64,000 nt of DNA from Winslowiella toletana (lineage in GTDB: Bacteria; Pseudomonadota; Gammaproteobacteria; Enterobacterales; Enterobacteriaceae): assembly GCF_017875465.1 (NCBI RefSeq), contig NZ_JAGGMQ010000001.1, positions 1,984,001 through 2,048,000 of the forward strand, read 5' to 3'. Under the pieces are notes generated by a model, which ran no database searches, had not been told where the DNA came from, and worked only from the letters and a program-made list of their open reading frames with translations. The position numbers and the translations under genes were made by a program. Positions 1 to 10,748 of the stretch are shown here, piece after piece (positions within the stretch are counted from its first letter, which is position 1; every line of letters starts with the position of its first letter).

Positions 1-540
1 GGCATGAATGTGCTGTTACGTCCGGTCAGCGCGGAAGCGCTGGAAAACCTGGTCAATACCGCCACCTCATCCTTCTTCTATCGTGAAACGCGCCGCGCCG
101 CAGAAGCGTTAAACAGCCCACCGCCGGGCGGATTTCTGATTATCAGTGACGAAGGCCGCCAGCTGGTAAATCAGCCGCAACCGGTCATCTCGCTGTTTGA
201 TTACAACGCGCCGGAACAGTGGGGCGAATTACAGCGCCTCGCCTCAATGCTGCTGCATACCCGCTTTGACGCCAAAGGTATTATTACCAATATTACTACT
301 GATGCGAATGGCACCCAGCATGTGGCGCTGCACAGCGAGCCGGATGCCATCAGCCTGTGGCGCTATCTGGCAACCAGCCTGCTGTTGCTGATTGTCAGTG
401 TGAGCCTGGTGGTCAACGCCCTGCTGGCGTTAAAACGCATTCATCGCAACCGTACGCGGATTATTGAAATTCAGCGTTACTACGATCACTGCTTTAATCA
501 CTCCCTGACCGCTATTCAGACCGTGCGACCTCTGTTCTGA
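1..540 (+). CDS. igaA: IgaA (YrfF) inner-membrane Rcs repressor, C-terminal part
   Basis: Only the last 179 residues are present, because the reading frame is open from base 1. They match the C-terminal end of IgaA/YrfF (about 710 residues in E. coli), the essential inner-membrane protein that restrains the Rcs phosphorelay. A single strong membrane segment lies about 120-145 residues into the visible part (Leu/Val-rich run after SLWRYLATS), followed by a basic stretch (KRIHRNRTR) and a short tail. The upstream part is presumed periplasmic in this family. The next gene, yrfG, follows after 57 bp on the same strand, the normal enterobacterial order. Assignment rests on sequence resemblance plus position. 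Confidence 0.85.
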   Translation, partial: GMNVLLRPVSAEALENLVNTATSSFFYRETRRAAEALNSPPPGGFLIISDEGRQLVNQPQPVISLFDYNAPEQWGELQRLASMLLHTRFDAKGIITNITTDANGTQHVALHSEPDAISLWRYLATSLLLLIVSVSLVVNALLALKRIHRNRTRIIEIQRYYDHCFNHSLTAIQTVRPLF

Positions 541-597
541 CCGCTGGATAACTGTGCTACCCTGTCGCCCGGATTTTTACCTCGCGCGGAGCTATGC

Positions 598-1269
598 ATG
601 TCTGATGCACTGAACTGGTCTGAAATTGATACCGTCCTGCTGGATATGGACGGCACCCTGCTTGATCTCGCTTTTGACAGCCATTTCTGGTTACAGCACG
701 TGCCGCTAACGCTCAGCGTTAAGCGTGGCATTAGCATTGACGCCGCCAGCCAGATAATCAGCGAAAAGTACCAGGCGGTGCAGCATACGCTAAACTGGTA
801 TTGTCTCGACTACTGGAGCCGGGAGCTGGATCTGGATATCCGCGCCATGACCTGGGAACTGCGTGAACGCGCCACCATGCGCGAGGATACCCTGCCATTT
901 TTGCAGGCGCTGCGCAGCAGTGGCAAACGCACCATTTTGCTGACCAACGCCCATCCCTGGAATCTGGAAGTGAAGCTGGCGCAAACCGGGCTGGATCAGC
1001 ATCTTGATTTATTGCTTTCAACCCACACATTTGGTTATCCGAAGGAAGATCAACGCTTGTGGCAGGCCGTGCAGCAGCACACCGGTTTTACCCGTGCACG
1101 CACGCTGTTTATTGACGATAATGAAACGATTCTGGATGCGGCGAAACGCTGGGGCATCGGCTACTGCCTGGGCGTCAGCAATCCTGATTCCGCCCGACCG
1201 GATATCAGTTTCGCACGTCATCCGACGGTCAGTGACTATCGCAGTCTGCTATCCGCTATCGCCTTATAA
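598..1269 (+). CDS. yrfG: GMP/IMP nucleotidase YrfG, HAD superfamily
   Basis: This 223-residue protein is a haloacid-dehalogenase-type phosphatase. Motif I is DMDGTLLD at residues 16-23 (nucleophile Asp16, acid/base Asp18). Motif II is the Thr in ILLTNAHP, motif III the Lys in GYPKED, and motif IV the acidic pair in FIDDNE. In E. coli the equivalent protein dephosphorylates purine mononucleotides (GMP, IMP). Its length is essentially that of E. coli YrfG (222). It precedes hslR by 16 bp and hslO follows, so the three are probably cotranscribed; this linkage to heat-shock genes is conserved in enterics. The ATG at 598 gives the N terminus expected for the family. Confidence 0.9.
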   Translation: MSDALNWSEIDTVLLDMDGTLLDLAFDSHFWLQHVPLTLSVKRGISIDAASQIISEKYQAVQHTLNWYCLDYWSRELDLDIRAMTWELRERATMREDTLPFLQALRSSGKRTILLTNAHPWNLEVKLAQTGLDQHLDLLLSTHTFGYPKEDQRLWQAVQQHTGFTRARTLFIDDNETILDAAKRWGIGYCLGVSNPDSARPDISFARHPTVSDYRSLLSAIAL

Positions 1270-1285
1270 CGCCGGGAGATAAGCA

Positions 1286-1687
1286 ATGAAAGAGAAAAGC
1301 GCTGAAGGCGTGCGACTCGATAAGTGGCTGTGGGCGGCGCGCTTTTATAAAACCCGCGCGGTGGCGCGTGAGATGGTTGAAGGTGGCAAAGTTCATTACA
1401 ACGGCCAGCGCAGTAAACCGGGCAAGCTGGTGGAGCTGAATGCCGAACTGACGTTACGTCAGGGCAATGACCAGCGTACGGTGGTGGTGCTGGCGATTAC
1501 CGATCAACGGCGTCCCGCCACCGAGGCGCAGCAGCTGTATAGCGAAAGCGCAGAAAGCATTGAGAAACGAGAAAAAGTGGCGCTGGCGCGCAAAATGAAT
1601 GCGCTGACCATGCCCCATCCGGATCGCCGCCCTGATAAAAAAGAGCGCCGCGATCTGATGAAATTTAAACATTCTGGCGACGAATAA
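1286..1687 (+). CDS. hslR: Heat shock protein 15 (Hsp15), S4-domain ribosome rescue factor
   Basis: This 133-residue basic protein has an N-terminal S4 RNA-binding domain (about residues 8-70, with RLDKWLWAARFYKTR and the GGKVHYNG turn) and a Lys/Arg-rich C-terminal tail. Hsp15 binds 50S subunits that still carry peptidyl-tRNA after premature dissociation and helps recycle them. The length matches E. coli HslR (133). It lies between yrfG and hslO, 9 bp before hslO, consistent with the heat-shock operon seen in E. coli. I did not find a convincing sigma-32 promoter by eye in the short gaps. Confidence 0.93.
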   Translation: MKEKSAEGVRLDKWLWAARFYKTRAVAREMVEGGKVHYNGQRSKPGKLVELNAELTLRQGNDQRTVVVLAITDQRRPATEAQQLYSESAESIEKREKVALARKMNALTMPHPDRRPDKKERRDLMKFKHSGDE

Positions 1688-1696
1688 GAGAAGACT

Positions 1697-2575
1697 ATGG
1701 CCCAGCAAGACCAAATGCACCGTTACCTGTTCGAAAACTATGCCGTACGCGGTGAACTGGTCAACGTATCTAACACCTGGCGCGAAATCATTGAAGGTCA
1801 TGATTATCCACAGCCTGTTCAGCAGCTACTGGGTGAGCTGCTGGTGGCGACCAGCCTGCTGACTGCGACCCTGAAGTTTGACGGCGATATCACTGTCCAG
1901 CTGCAGGGCGATGGCGCACTGAATCTGATGGTGATCAATGGTAATAACCGTCAGGAGATGCGCGGCGTGGCGCGTACTCAGGGTGAAATTGCCGAAGGCA
2001 GCACCCTGAAAGAGATGGTCGGCAACGGTTATCTGGTCATCACCATCGCACCGGAGAAGGGTGAGCGCTATCAGGGCGTAGTCGGACTGGAAGGCGACAC
2101 CCTTGCCGCCTGTCTGGAAGATTACTTTATGCGCTCTGAACAGCTGCCAACCCGCCTGTTCCTGCGTACTGGTGAAGCTGAAGGCCAGAGCGGCGCAGGC
2201 GGCATTCTGTTGCAGGTATTACCGGCGCAGGACACCAGCGCCGATGACTTCACTCATCTGGCGACCTTAACCGAAACCATTAAAACTGCAGAGCTGATCA
2301 CCCTGCCCGCCAACGAAGTGTTGTGGCGTCTGTACCATCAGGAAGAGGTTACCGTTTATGATCCGCAGGATGTGGTGTTTAAATGCACCTGTTCGCGTGA
2401 GCGTTGCGGCGATGTGCTGAAAACCCTGCCGCAATCTGAAGTGGATGAGATTATCGAGGAAGATGGCGAGATCGATATGCATTGCGACTATTGTGGTAGC
2501 CACTATGTCTATGATGCGGTGGATATTGCAGCAATTCGCAATGATTCAGCCTCTGGTAATGAGCAACTGCATTAA
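1697..2575 (+). CDS. hslO: Hsp33 redox-regulated holdase chaperone
   Basis: This protein has 292 residues, identical in length to E. coli Hsp33. The C-terminal zinc-binding redox switch is intact: Cys230-x-Cys232 and Cys263-x-x-Cys266. In the reduced form the four thiolates bind zinc; oxidative stress forms disulfides, the linker unfolds, and the protein becomes a dimeric holdase. The N-terminal alpha/beta core has the usual features ([24 protein letters not shown]). It closes the yrfG-hslR-hslO group. A palindrome of the window's repeat family begins 12 bp after the stop and could act as a 3' end. Confidence 0.95.
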   Translation: MAQQDQMHRYLFENYAVRGELVNVSNTWREIIEGHDYPQPVQQLLGELLVATSLLTATLKFDGDITVQLQGDGALNLMVINGNNRQEMRGVARTQGEIAEGSTLKEMVGNGYLVITIAPEKGERYQGVVGLEGDTLAACLEDYFMRSEQLPTRLFLRTGEAEGQSGAGGILLQVLPAQDTSADDFTHLATLTETIKTAELITLPANEVLWRLYHQEEVTVYDPQDVVFKCTCSRERCGDVLKTLPQSEVDEIIEEDGEIDMHCDYCGSHYVYDAVDIAAIRNDSASGNEQLH

Positions 2576-2872
2576 TTTGTCGTCTGCGGGAGGCGATAAC
2601 GCCTCCCGTAACACGTTGACCTGATATTTTTCCCTGTAAAATAAGCCGCTTACTACACACTTCTGCGTAAGATTGTCCTGAATTACACTATTAAATCGTG
2701 TTCTCCTCTCATTTCTGTCGTTTCGCTCTTCCGCTGACCAGAGACCGGTGTACACTGCGCGCGATCCTGATCATCGCGACCTGGTTATGCCTTATTTGTC
2801 GATGATCACTTTCGTTAACAGTGAAATACTTCAAACTCTGATGCAGTAAAAGAAACCGAAAGGAGCAGTAAT
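2576..2872. other. hslO-pckA intergenic region
   Basis: This 297 bp gap holds a GGGAGGCG-ATAA-CGCCTCCC hairpin (2587-2608) just after hslO, then an AT-richer stretch that must carry the pckA promoter. A good ribosome-binding site (AAAGGAGC) precedes the pckA ATG. I see no small gene here. Confidence 0.6.
2587..2608. repeat. REP-like palindrome after hslO (variant)
   Basis: CGGGAGGCG, loop ATAA, CGCCTCCCG: a perfect 9-bp stem. It has the same architecture as the GGGCGGCG/CGCCGCCC family found throughout the window but with an A:T pair in the stem. No T-run follows, so it is more likely a repeat or mRNA 3' protector than a classical terminator. Confidence 0.6.
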
Positions 2873-4492
2873 ATGCGCACTAACGGCCTGACCCCACAGG
2901 ACCTCGTCGCTTATGGCATCACTGACACGGTTGAGGTGGTTTATAATCCCGATTACGAAACCCTCTTTCAGGAAGAAACCAGACCCGGCTTACAAGGCTA
3001 TGAACGCGGTATTCAGACGCAATCCGGCGCGATAGCAGTGGATACCGGCATCTTCACCGGCCGCTCCCCTAAAGATAAATATATTGTGCGTGATGACACC
3101 ACGCGCGACACACTCTGGTGGTGCGACCAGGGCAAAGGCAAAAATGATAACCAGCCGCTGCCACAGGAAACCTGGGATCAGCTAAAAGCGCTGGTGACAA
3201 AGCAGCTTTCCGGCAAGCGTCTGTTTATTGTCGATGCCTGGTGTGGTGCTAACCCCGATACCCGTCTGAGCGTGCGCTTTATTACCGAAGTCGCCTGGCA
3301 GGCGCACTTTGTGAAAAACATGTTTATCCAGCCGGATGACGCCGGTCTTGCCAGCTTTAAACCCGATTTTGTGGTGATGAATGGCGCCAAATGCACCAAC
3401 CCCGACTGGCAACAGCAGGGTCTGCATTCGGAAAACTTCGTGGCGTTTAACCTGACGGAAAATATGCAGCTGATTGGCGGCACCTGGTACGGCGGCGAGA
3501 TGAAAAAAGGTCTGTTCGCGGTGATGAACTACCTGCTGCCACTGAAAGGCGTTGCGGCGATGCATTGCTCGGCTAACGTCGGCGAAAAAGGCGATGTTGC
3601 GGTGTTCTTTGGTCTGTCCGGCACCGGCAAAACCACCCTGTCAACCGACCCTAACCGCCAGCTGATTGGTGATGATGAGCATGGCTGGGACGATGACGGC
3701 GTGTTTAACTTCGAAGGTGGCTGTTACGCCAAAACCATCAAGCTGTCGGAAAAAGCCGAACCGGAAATCTACCATGCCATCCGCCGCGATGCGCTGCTGG
3801 AAAACGTGGTGGTGCTGAGCGATGGCTCGATTGATTTTGACGACGGCAGCAAAACCGAAAACACCCGGGTTTCCTATCCGATCAATCATATCGATAATAT
3901 CGTCAAGCCAGTGTCAAAAGCCGGTCATGCGAAGAAAGTGATCTTCCTGACCGCCGATGCCTTTGGCGTGCTGCCACCGGTCTCGCGTCTTACGCCCGAT
4001 CAGACGCAATACCATTTCCTCTCTGGCTTTACCGCCAAGCTGGCCGGCACCGAGCGCGGCGTAACCGAACCGACGCCAACTTTTTCCGCATGCTTCGGCG
4101 CCGCTTTCCTGACGCTGCATCCGACGCAATATGCGGAAGTGCTGGTCAAACGCATGCAGGCCGCCGATGCCGAAGCCTATCTGGTGAATACCGGCTGGAA
4201 TGGCAGCGGTAAACGTATTTCGATTAAAGATACCCGCGCAATTATCAATGCGATTTTGCAGGGCGAACTCAGCACAGCGGAAACGCAAACGTTGCCGATC
4301 TTTAATCTGGAAATGCCGCTGGCACTGGAAGGCGTCGACAGCCATATTCTGGATCCACGTAATACTTACCAGAATGGCGAAGAGTGGGAAGCGAAAGCGC
4401 GCGATCTGGCGCAACGTTTTGTGGATAACTTTGATAAATATACCGATACACCAGCAGGTGCGGCGCTGGTAAAAGCCGGTCCGCAACTGTGA
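2873..4492 (+). CDS. pckA: Phosphoenolpyruvate carboxykinase (ATP)
   Basis: This 539-residue enzyme (E. coli: 540) converts oxaloacetate plus ATP to PEP, the entry step of gluconeogenesis, in the cytosol. The PEPCK P-loop [11 protein letters not shown] (about residues 246-256) is followed by the metal-binding [13 protein letters not shown] segment. The upstream substrate-binding GAKCTNPDW and [12 protein letters not shown] stretches are also visible. The ATG at 2873 is preceded by AAAGGAGC at good spacing and gives [11 protein letters not shown]. It is convergent with envZ, and both end around a shared hairpin at 4499-4522. Confidence 0.96.
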   Translation: MRTNGLTPQDLVAYGITDTVEVVYNPDYETLFQEETRPGLQGYERGIQTQSGAIAVDTGIFTGRSPKDKYIVRDDTTRDTLWWCDQGKGKNDNQPLPQETWDQLKALVTKQLSGKRLFIVDAWCGANPDTRLSVRFITEVAWQAHFVKNMFIQPDDAGLASFKPDFVVMNGAKCTNPDWQQQGLHSENFVAFNLTENMQLIGGTWYGGEMKKGLFAVMNYLLPLKGVAAMHCSANVGEKGDVAVFFGLSGTGKTTLSTDPNRQLIGDDEHGWDDDGVFNFEGGCYAKTIKLSEKAEPEIYHAIRRDALLENVVVLSDGSIDFDDGSKTENTRVSYPINHIDNIVKPVSKAGHAKKVIFLTADAFGVLPPVSRLTPDQTQYHFLSGFTAKLAGTERGVTEPTPTFSACFGAAFLTLHPTQYAEVLVKRMQAADAEAYLVNTGWNGSGKRISIKDTRAIINAILQGELSTAETQTLPIFNLEMPLALEGVDSHILDPRNTYQNGEEWEAKARDLAQRFVDNFDKYTDTPAGAALVKAGPQL

Positions 4493-4498
4493 TCGAGG

Positions 4499-4522
4499 GG
4501 CGGCGATAACGCCGCCTTTTTT
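4499..4522 (+). terminator. pckA rho-independent terminator built on a REP-type palindrome
   Basis: GGCGGCG, loop ATAA, CGCCGCC, followed directly by six to seven T residues. The stem is the same palindrome as the dispersed repeats. Here the T-run gives it a canonical intrinsic terminator form for pckA. On the opposite strand it lies 3 bp beyond the envZ stop without a T-run. Confidence 0.8.
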
Positions 4523-4525
4523 CGA

Positions 4526-6603
<2,078 letters not shown>

Positions 6604-7178
6604 TTTCGATACTCCCAAAGGCGCTATTGCCTGAGATGCTATTTTTAAAAAAGTTGCTCTGATGTGACAGTCATTAATGGTTTATATTGTAGCCGAAATT
6701 GTTACAAAGCATATTAAACAGCAGCTTATCCCACATACTTTACTGTTGCAGCAGGTTTTTTCGCCGTTTCAGCCCTCGCCCGGCAGCATCAACACGGCCC
6801 TGCGGCGGCGACTGCGTCTTATCTTAAATAGTTCGTCACTCTCTGGTTATTACTGGCTTAAGTGCATATAAAACGCACTACAATATATAAATCAGTTAGT
6901 TAGCCATTAAACCGGGTAAAATAACCCAGGATAAATCTTAACCCGCAACCTACCCGTTCAGAATATACATCCTTTTCAGCAATTAGCAGCATAAAATAAC
7001 GTTATTAAATATTTTACCGTCCGGGTTGCTTAGGAATTTATGCAGGCCTGAAAATAACAATACCAGAGAAAGTAAAGCCAGCCAAAAATAGTAAAAAACA
7101 GTACTTTCCAACAGAAATTAAATAATTCTATATTCATCCTCGCAACGAAGATTATTTTTTATTCACCGGGGATTTATT
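6604..7178. other. ompR / yjbE-like divergent intergenic region
   Basis: This 575 bp, largely AT-rich stretch must contain the promoters of ompR (minus strand) and of the small exported-protein gene (plus strand). A plausible ompR promoter lies near 6680-6710 on the minus strand (TACAAT/TATAAA-like boxes), but I cannot fix it. A 64-codon plus-strand frame at 6677-6871 has no ribosome-binding site and no family features and is not called. No repeat element of the window's families is present. Confidence 0.4.
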
Positions 7179-7427
7179 ATGAGAAATACAATAATTTTGT
7201 CTGTCGCTCTGGCTTTCAGCGCAATCAGTTCCGCCCATGCAGATACCGAGACACCGGGTGTGGCCGCAGGCAGCGTCGCCTCCTCTTCCGCTGAAGGTTC
7301 GTCTCAGGCCAAAGGCGTTGGCGCTGTAGCGGCGATTGCGGCGATAGCTTTACTGACTTCCGGCGGTGGCGATGGTTCGAATACCGGTTCAACGACCACC
7401 ACTACCTCGACAACGGCGGCAAAATAG
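7179..7427 (+). CDS. Small exported YjbE-like protein, Gly/Thr-rich
   Basis: This 82-residue protein starts with a classic signal peptide (MRNTIILSVALAFSAISSAHA, cleavage predicted after AHA). A small-residue-rich mature part follows (VAAGSVASSSAEGSSQ), then a hydrophobic alanine stretch, a GGGDGSNTG motif and a run of Thr ending in TTAAK. The arrangement, especially GGGDGSNTG followed by poly-Thr, closely resembles E. coli YjbE (80 residues), the first gene of the yjbEFGH exopolysaccharide-associated operon. Here no yjbFGH genes follow; greB is next. A strong GGGGA Shine-Dalgarno precedes the ATG. Its function is unknown; family resemblance is moderate to good. Confidence 0.75.
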   Translation: MRNTIILSVALAFSAISSAHADTETPGVAAGSVASSSAEGSSQAKGVGAVAAIAAIALLTSGGGDGSNTGSTTTTTSTTAAK

Positions 7428-7528
7428 ATTAATAACCTGCACGTTTAATTCTCTCACCGACAATTATTCATTAATAAATATTCAGTGCAACACTGAAGAA
7501 TAATGTATGCGTTACCGCCCTTGCCAGC

Positions 7529-7588
7529 GGGGAATAATAATAACCACAGCTTTATTTCAAAAAGCTATTATTCCCCGTTTCTTTTTTT
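7529..7588 (+). terminator. Long hairpin terminator after the YjbE-like gene
   Basis: GGGGAATAATA (7529-7539) pairs with TATTATTCCCC (7566-7576), an inner AGCTTT/AAAGCT stem sits within, and a T-rich tract (GTTTCTTTTTTT) follows. This is a strong intrinsic terminator about 100 bp after the stop, which isolates the small gene from greB. Confidence 0.75.
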
Positions 7589-7684
7589 CCATTTTTACCG
7601 CATTCATCTCTGTTTCAAGGTTGTACCGCTGGCAACGATCACTCTAAAATCGCCTCTACAGCATGTGATTACCAGCAGGGCAAA

Positions 7685-8164
7685 ATGTCGATGAGAACCA
7701 AACTTGTCACCCGGGAAGGCTACAACAAGCTAAAACAGGAGCTTGATTACCTGTGGCGCGAAGAGCGTCCGGAAGTGACCAAAAAAGTCACCTGGGCCGC
7801 CAGCCTCGGCGATCGCAGTGAAAACGCCGACTATCAGTACAATAAAAAACGCCTGCGTGAAATCGATCGCCGGGTACGCTACATCACCAAAAGCCTTGAA
7901 GCGCTGCGGGTGGTCGACTATTCGCCACAGCAGGATGGCCGGGTGTTTTTTGGCGCCTGGGTGGAGATCGAAAATGACGACGGCGAAACTAAACGCTTTC
8001 GTATCGTTGGCTATGACGAGATCTTTGGTCGCAATGATTACATCTCGATTGATTCGCCGATGGCGCGCGCGCTGCTGAAGAAAGAACCAGGCGATGCCGT
8101 CACCGTTATCACTCCAGCTGGCGAAGCGCTGTGGTATGTGAACACCATCGAATATGTGGCTTAG
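7685..8164 (+). CDS. greB: Transcript cleavage factor GreB
   Basis: This 159-residue protein (E. coli: 158) rescues backtracked RNA polymerase by stimulating endonucleolytic cleavage of the nascent transcript. The N-terminal antiparallel coiled coil (about residues 1-75) carries the conserved loop GDRSENADYQYNKKRLREIDRR, whose acidic tip residues project into the secondary channel. The C-terminal FKBP-like domain has VEIENDDGETKRFRIVGYDE. Two in-frame starts exist (7685 and 7691); neither has a strong Shine-Dalgarno, so the exact N terminus is uncertain by two residues. It is followed by yhgF, as in E. coli. Confidence 0.95.
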   Translation: MSMRTKLVTREGYNKLKQELDYLWREERPEVTKKVTWAASLGDRSENADYQYNKKRLREIDRRVRYITKSLEALRVVDYSPQQDGRVFFGAWVEIENDDGETKRFRIVGYDEIFGRNDYISIDSPMARALLKKEPGDAVTVITPAGEALWYVNTIEYVA

Positions 8165-8259
8165 ATTATTCGGATTATGCCGCAATCAGCGCCGCGCGGC
8201 TGGCAATTTCGCCCTGCAATCCGTATAACTGTCAGCTGTTTTTAGCTACCAAGTAACCG

Positions 8260-10593
8260 ATGATGAATGATTCGCTGAGCCGCATTATTGCAAGTGAACT
8301 TCATGCCCGGGCTGAACAAGTTGAAGCCGCTGTTCGCCTGCTGGATGAAGGGAATACCGTGCCATTTATTGCACGTTATCGTAAGGAAGTGACTGGCGGT
8401 CTGGATGACACCCAGCTGCGCCAGCTGGAGACGCGTCTTAGCTACCTGCGTGAACTGGAAGAGCGTCGCCAATCCATTCTGAAATCCATTGATGAGCAGG
8501 GCAAACTCACCGATGAGCTTGCTGCGGCCATTAACGGCACGCTGAGCAAAGCTGAACTCGAAGATCTCTATCTGCCGTACAAGCAGAAGCGCCGCACCCG
8601 CGGGCAAATCGCCATCGAAGCGGGCCTTGAGCCGCTGGCTGATACCTTGTGGCAGGATCCCTCGCACGACCCTGAGCAGCTGGCCGCTGGCTTTGTTGAT
8701 GCCGATAAAGGCGTCGCCGACAACAAAGCGGCCCTGGATGGCGCGCGTTATATTCTGATGGAACGTTTTGCCGAAGACGCCAGCCTGCTGGCGAAAGTGC
8801 GTCACTATCTGTGGAAAAACGCCCACCTGGTTTCGCGCGTCGTGGAAGGTAAAGAAGAGGCTGGCGCGAAATTCCGCGACTATTTCGACCACCACGAAGC
8901 GCTCTCCAGCGTACCTTCACACCGCGCACTGGCGATGTTCCGTGGCCGCAACGAAGGTGTGTTGCAGCTGGCGCTGAACGCCGATCCGCAATTCGATGAG
9001 CCGCCGCGCGAAAGTCAGGGCGAGCAGATCATCAGCGAACACCTGAATTTGCGTCTGAATAACGCACCGGCCGACAGCTGGCGTAAAGCGGTGGTCAGCT
9101 GGACCTGGCGCATCAAGGTGCTGCTGCATCTGGAAACTGAGCTGATGGGCAGTGTGCGTGAGCGTGCGGAAGATGAGGCGATTAACGTCTTTGCCCGTAA
9201 CCTGCACGATCTGCTGATGGCTGCGCCTGCGGGTATGCGCGCCACCATGGGGCTGGATCCGGGCCTGCGCACCGGGGTGAAAGTGGCGGTGGTTGATGCC
9301 ACCGGCAAACTGGTCGCTTTCGATACGGTCTATCCGCATACTGGTCAGGCCGCCAAAGCCGCGGCGGCGGTCGCCAGCCTGTGCACCAAACACAATGTCG
9401 AACTGGTGGCGATCGGCAACGGCACCGCCTCACGCGAAACTGAGCGCTTCTTTGTCGAGCTGCAAAACCAGTTCCCGCAGGTGCAGGCGCAGAAAGTGAT
9501 TGTCAGTGAAGCTGGCGCTTCGGTTTACTCCGCATCGGAACTGGCGGCGCTGGAGTTCCCGGATCTGGATGTGTCGATCCGTGGCGCAGTCTCTATTGCC
9601 CGTCGTTTGCAGGATCCGCTGGCTGAGCTGGTAAAAATCGATCCGAAGTCGATTGGTGTTGGCCAGTATCAGCACGATGTCAGCCAGAGCCAGCTAGCGA
9701 AAAAGCTGGATGCAGTGGTAGAAGACTGCGTAAACGGCGTGGGTGTCGATCTGAATACCGCCTCGGTGGCGCTGCTGATGCGCGTTGCCGGTTTGACCAA
9801 AATGATGGCGCAGAATATTGTCGGCTGGCGTGATGAAAATGGCCGTTTCCAGAATCGCCAGCAGTTGCTGAAAGTCAGCCGCCTTGGGCCAAAAGCCTTT
9901 GAGCAGTGCGCCGGCTTCCTGCGTATCAACCACGGCGATAACCCACTGGATGCCTCAACGGTGCATCCGGAAGCCTATCCGGTGGTCGAGCGTATTCTGG
10001 CCGCGACCCGTAAAGCACTGAACGAGCTGGTTGGTGATCCGACCGGGCTGCGCAATCTGAAAGCAGTTGATTTTACCGATGAGCGCTTTGGTGTGCCGAC
10101 GGTCAGCGACATTATGAAAGAGCTGGAAAAACCCGGCCGCGATCCACGTCCTGAGTTTAAAACCGCGCAGTTCGCCGACGGCATCGAAACCATGAACGAC
10201 CTGCTGCCAGGCATGGTGCTGGAAGGCTCGGTGACAAACGTCACTAACTTCGGCGCTTTTGTCGATATCGGCGTGCATCAGGATGGTTTAGTGCATATCT
10301 CTTCACTGTCCGATAAGTTTATCGACGATCCGCATAAAGTGGTGAAAGCCGGTGATATTGTCAAAGTGAAGGTGATGGAAGTCGACCTGCAACGTAAACG
10401 CATTGCGCTGACCATGCGTCTTGACGAGCAGCCCGGTGAAAACAATGCACGGGCCGGTGGTGGCGCAAAAACCGCGCCACGCGATAACCACCGTCCGGCA
10501 GCGGGCAAAGCGAAGCCAAAAACCGCGTCAACGCCAGCAGGCAACAGCGCGATGGGTGATGCCTTAGCCGCAGCCTTTGGTAAAAAGCGTTAG
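8260..10593 (+). CDS. yhgF: Tex-family RNA-binding transcription accessory protein YhgF
   Basis: This 777-residue Tex protein (E. coli YhgF: 773) has an N-terminal helical region (residues 1-180) and a YqgF/RNase H-like core around [19 protein letters not shown] (about 327-345). Helix-hairpin-helix modules follow ([35 protein letters not shown]), and a C-terminal S1 RNA-binding domain near 650-720 carries [25 protein letters not shown] basic, low-complexity tail follows. Tex proteins bind nucleic acid and interact with the transcription machinery. The MMND start matches E. coli. In E. coli feoABC follows; here those genes are absent and a GH13 gene comes next. Confidence 0.94.
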   Translation: MMNDSLSRIIASELHARAEQVEAAVRLLDEGNTVPFIARYRKEVTGGLDDTQLRQLETRLSYLRELEERRQSILKSIDEQGKLTDELAAAINGTLSKAELEDLYLPYKQKRRTRGQIAIEAGLEPLADTLWQDPSHDPEQLAAGFVDADKGVADNKAALDGARYILMERFAEDASLLAKVRHYLWKNAHLVSRVVEGKEEAGAKFRDYFDHHEALSSVPSHRALAMFRGRNEGVLQLALNADPQFDEPPRESQGEQIISEHLNLRLNNAPADSWRKAVVSWTWRIKVLLHLETELMGSVRERAEDEAINVFARNLHDLLMAAPAGMRATMGLDPGLRTGVKVAVVDATGKLVAFDTVYPHTGQAAKAAAAVASLCTKHNVELVAIGNGTASRETERFFVELQNQFPQVQAQKVIVSEAGASVYSASELAALEFPDLDVSIRGAVSIARRLQDPLAELVKIDPKSIGVGQYQHDVSQSQLAKKLDAVVEDCVNGVGVDLNTASVALLMRVAGLTKMMAQNIVGWRDENGRFQNRQQLLKVSRLGPKAFEQCAGFLRINHGDNPLDASTVHPEAYPVVERILAATRKALNELVGDPTGLRNLKAVDFTDERFGVPTVSDIMKELEKPGRDPRPEFKTAQFADGIETMNDLLPGMVLEGSVTNVTNFGAFVDIGVHQDGLVHISSLSDKFIDDPHKVVKAGDIVKVKVMEVDLQRKRIALTMRLDEQPGENNARAGGGAKTAPRDNHRPAAGKAKPKTASTPAGNSAMGDALAAAFGKKR

Positions 10594-10597
10594 TCTC

Positions 10598-10674
10598 AGG
10601 CACGGGCGGCGAGAACGCTGTCATCGCGGTTAATGCAAATAATCAAGACGGGCGGCGTTTTCGCTGCCCGTCTT
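10598..10674. repeat. REP-type palindromes between yhgF and the GH13 gene
   Basis: A partial copy (ACGGGCGGCGAGAACGCT, 10601-10618) is followed by a complete one at 10645-10674: AAGACGGGCGGCG, loop TTTT, CGCTGCCCGTCTT, a 13-bp stem with one G:T-type mismatch. The second would also work as the yhgF 3' hairpin. No extended T-run follows. Confidence 0.7.
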
Positions 10675-10748
10675 GCGAATTCAGTTCAACGGTCTACAGT
10701 GAAAAAGAGTGCTTTTTCATTCACCCTGCGGTGGCCCGTTGCATAACA

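Noticed and set aside
3914..4486. 190-codon minus-strand frame inside pckA
   Set aside because: It is antisense to a fully conserved enzyme and has shadow-like composition; no start signal.
6677..6871. 64-codon plus-strand frame upstream of the YjbE-like gene
   Set aside because: It lies in the ompR promoter region, with no ribosome-binding site and no recognisable feature.
7503..7694. 63-codon plus-strand frame before greB
   Set aside because: It spans the long terminator hairpin and T-run, which is incompatible with a real coding gene here.
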